A DNA stretch of 64,000 nt from Paraburkholderia tagetis (GTDB lineage: Bacteria > Pseudomonadota > Gammaproteobacteria > Burkholderiales > Burkholderiaceae): NCBI RefSeq assembly GCF_022213065.1, contig NZ_JAKLJA010000019.1, forward strand, positions 62,001 to 126,000. Direction: 5' to 3'. Shown here one piece after another: positions 62,775 through 64,000 of this stretch (its first letter is position 1; each line of letters starts with the position of its first letter). The notes beneath the pieces are model-generated. The model was not told the origin of the DNA. It saw nothing but the letters and a program-made list of their open reading frames with translations, and searched no databases. Made by a program: the position numbers and the translations under genes.

Positions 62775-64000
62775 TCAAAAACGCTTCTCCAGCGCCGTGC
62801 GCGCATCGCTTAGCGCCTTCGGCAAGCCTTGGGCGAGCTTCGCGAAAAGCTCGGAATGCAGCGCGAGCTCGGCGCGCCACGCCTCGGCATCGACCGAGAT
62901 CACCTGCTCGAACTGCGCCGGCGTGAAGTTCAGGCCACCCCAGTTCAGATCGTCGTAGCGCGGCGAGACGCCGAATGCATGGTCTTCGCCTTGGGCCTTG
63001 CCCTCGATGCGGCGCACCATCCATTCGAGCACGCGCATGTTCTCGCCAAACCCCGGCCAGACAAACTTGCCATCCTCGCCCTTGCGGAACCAGTTCACGC
63101 AGAAAATGCGCGGCTGGGTCGCGCCGAGCTTCGAAAGCCGCTCGCCCACCTTCAGCCAGTGGCCGAAATAATCGGCCATGTTGTAGCCGCAGAACGGCAG
63201 CATCGCGAACGGATCGCGCCGCACCACGCCCTGCTGCCCCGCTGCTGCCGCCGTGGTTTCGGAGCCCATGGTCGCGGCCATGTACACACCCTCGGTCCAG
63301 TCGCGCGCTTCGGTCACGAGCGGCACCGTGGTCGAGCGCCTGCCGCCGAACAGAAAGGCGTCGATGGCCACGCCCTTCGGATCTTCCCAGGCAGGATCGA
63401 TCGACGGGCACTGCGAGGCCGGTGCCGTGAAGCGCGCGTTCGGATGCGCGGCCTTGCGGCCCGTCTCCTTGCCAATCGCGGGCGTCCAGTCCTTACCCTG
63501 CCAGTCGATCACGTGCGCGGGCGGCTCGTCGGTCATACCTTCCCACCAGACATCGCCGTCGTCGGTGAGCGCGACGTTCGTGAAGATCACGTTCTCCTTG
63601 AGCGTCGCCATGGCGTTGAAGTTGGTCTTTTCGCTCGTGCCCGGCGCAACGCCGAAATAGCCGGCCTCCGGATTGATCGCGTAGAGACGGCCATCGGCGC
63701 CCGGCTTGATCCATGCAATATCGTCGCCGATGGTGGTGATTTCCCAGCCGTTCATGGAGGACGGCGGGATCAGCATGGCGAAGTTGGTCTTGCCGCACGC
63801 CGACGGGAATGCCGCCGCAACGTGGTACTTGCGGCCCTCGGGCGAGCGCACGCCGAGAATCAGCATGTGCTCGGCGAGCCAGCCTTCGGCGCGACCCATC
63901 GTCGAGGCGATGCGCAGCGCAAAGCACTTCTTGCCGAGCAGCGCGTTGCCGCCGTAGCCCGAACCATAGCTCCAGATCTCGCGCGCTTCCGGGAAATGGA
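62775..64000 (-). CDS. pckG: phosphoenolpyruvate carboxykinase (GTP), 5' end beyond right edge
   Basis: PckG converts oxaloacetate and GTP to phosphoenolpyruvate, the gluconeogenic entry step. The visible 407 residues are the C-terminal two thirds of a protein usually near 610 aa. They begin HFPEAREIWSYGSGYGGNALLGKK in the substrate-binding region. The kinase loop with the reactive cysteine is AFPSACGKTNFAMLIPP, and GTP-site residues lie in FLFGGRRSTTVPLV and CGYNMADYFGHWL. The start codon lies outside the window; the internal ATG at 63899 is not the start. Confidence 0.96.
   Translation of the reverse strand, partial: HFPEAREIWSYGSGYGGNALLGKKCFALRIASTMGRAEGWLAEHMLILGVRSPEGRKYHVAAAFPSACGKTNFAMLIPPSSMNGWEITTIGDDIAWIKPGADGRLYAINPEAGYFGVAPGTSEKTNFNAMATLKENVIFTNVALTDDGDVWWEGMTDEPPAHVIDWQGKDWTPAIGKETGRKAAHPNARFTAPASQCPSIDPAWEDPKGVAIDAFLFGGRRSTTVPLVTEARDWTEGVYMAATMGSETTAAAAGQQGVVRRDPFAMLPFCGYNMADYFGHWLKVGERLSKLGATQPRIFCVNWFRKGEDGKFVWPGFGENMRVLEWMVRRIEGKAQGEDHAFGVSPRYDDLNWGGLNFTPAQFEQVISVDAEAWRAELALHSELFAKLAQGLPKALSDARTALEKRF

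Overview
The window is a piece of a GC-rich betaproteobacterial main chromosome. Gene content, gene order and protein sequences point to Burkholderia sensu lato (Paraburkholderia, Caballeronia or a close relative). The pointers are metK beside lpxL, dapF-DUF484-xerC, hslVU, a RegBA-type pair, metX-metW, gatCAB divergent from mreBCD-mrdA-rodA, and dprA/def/fmt/rsmB/ntrYX. The genus is an inference from remembered gene order; no search was run. Most of the window is dense core genome with short gaps and rho-independent hairpins between converging genes.

Layout. 1-9.5 kb: the end of a phytanoyl-CoA dioxygenase-like gene, a small Arg-rich hypothetical, metK, a lipid A acyltransferase, then an odd insert (3.9-5.1 kb) holding a frameshifted effector-like gene and a translationally coupled small gene, then dapF, DUF484, xerC and an RlmI-type rRNA methyltransferase. 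9.5-18.5 kb: a trimeric autotransporter adhesin, a His-rich COG0523 GTPase behind a Zur-box-like palindrome, a DksA with only one cysteine, the HslVU protease and a RegB/RegA-like redox two-component pair. 18.6-30 kb: a TPR/glycosyltransferase-like protein, a CWC protein, argB, a HAD nucleotidase, slmA, an HdeD-family protein, metX-metW behind a SAM-II-like leader, ampG, an M48 peptidase and exonuclease III.

30-42 kb: a PPK2-type kinase, gatB-gatA-gatC on the minus strand, and the rod-shape cluster mreB, mreC, mreD, mrdA, rodA on the plus strand. 42-42.9 kb: a distinctly AT-rich two-gene island of small membrane proteins, preceded by two perfect palindromes. 43-47.4 kb: a Sel1-repeat protein coupled to an HpcH-type aldolase, the 7-deazaguanine genes queD, queE and queC, and tRNA-Phe with a clear promoter and terminator. 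47.4-56.3 kb: an NtrYX-like pair, DUF4390, rsmB, htpX, a LysE-family exporter, fmt and def on the minus strand. 56.6-64 kb: dprA, a thioredoxin-like protein, a long topoisomerase III, a LysR regulator, and the 3' two thirds of pckG running off the right edge.

How the genes fit together. The window contains methionine/SAM metabolism (metK, metX, metW and a candidate SAM-sensing leader), cell wall and shape (mreBCD, mrdA, rodA, ampG, dapF), translation initiation and fidelity (fmt, def, gatCAB, rsmB, rlmI), chromosome maintenance (xerC, slmA, topB, dprA, xthA) and stress or zinc adaptation (COG0523 plus DksA, hslVU, htpX). The accessory spots most worth follow-up are 3.9-5.1 kb, 41.75-42.85 kb and the adhesin promoter region at 11.46-12.0 kb.
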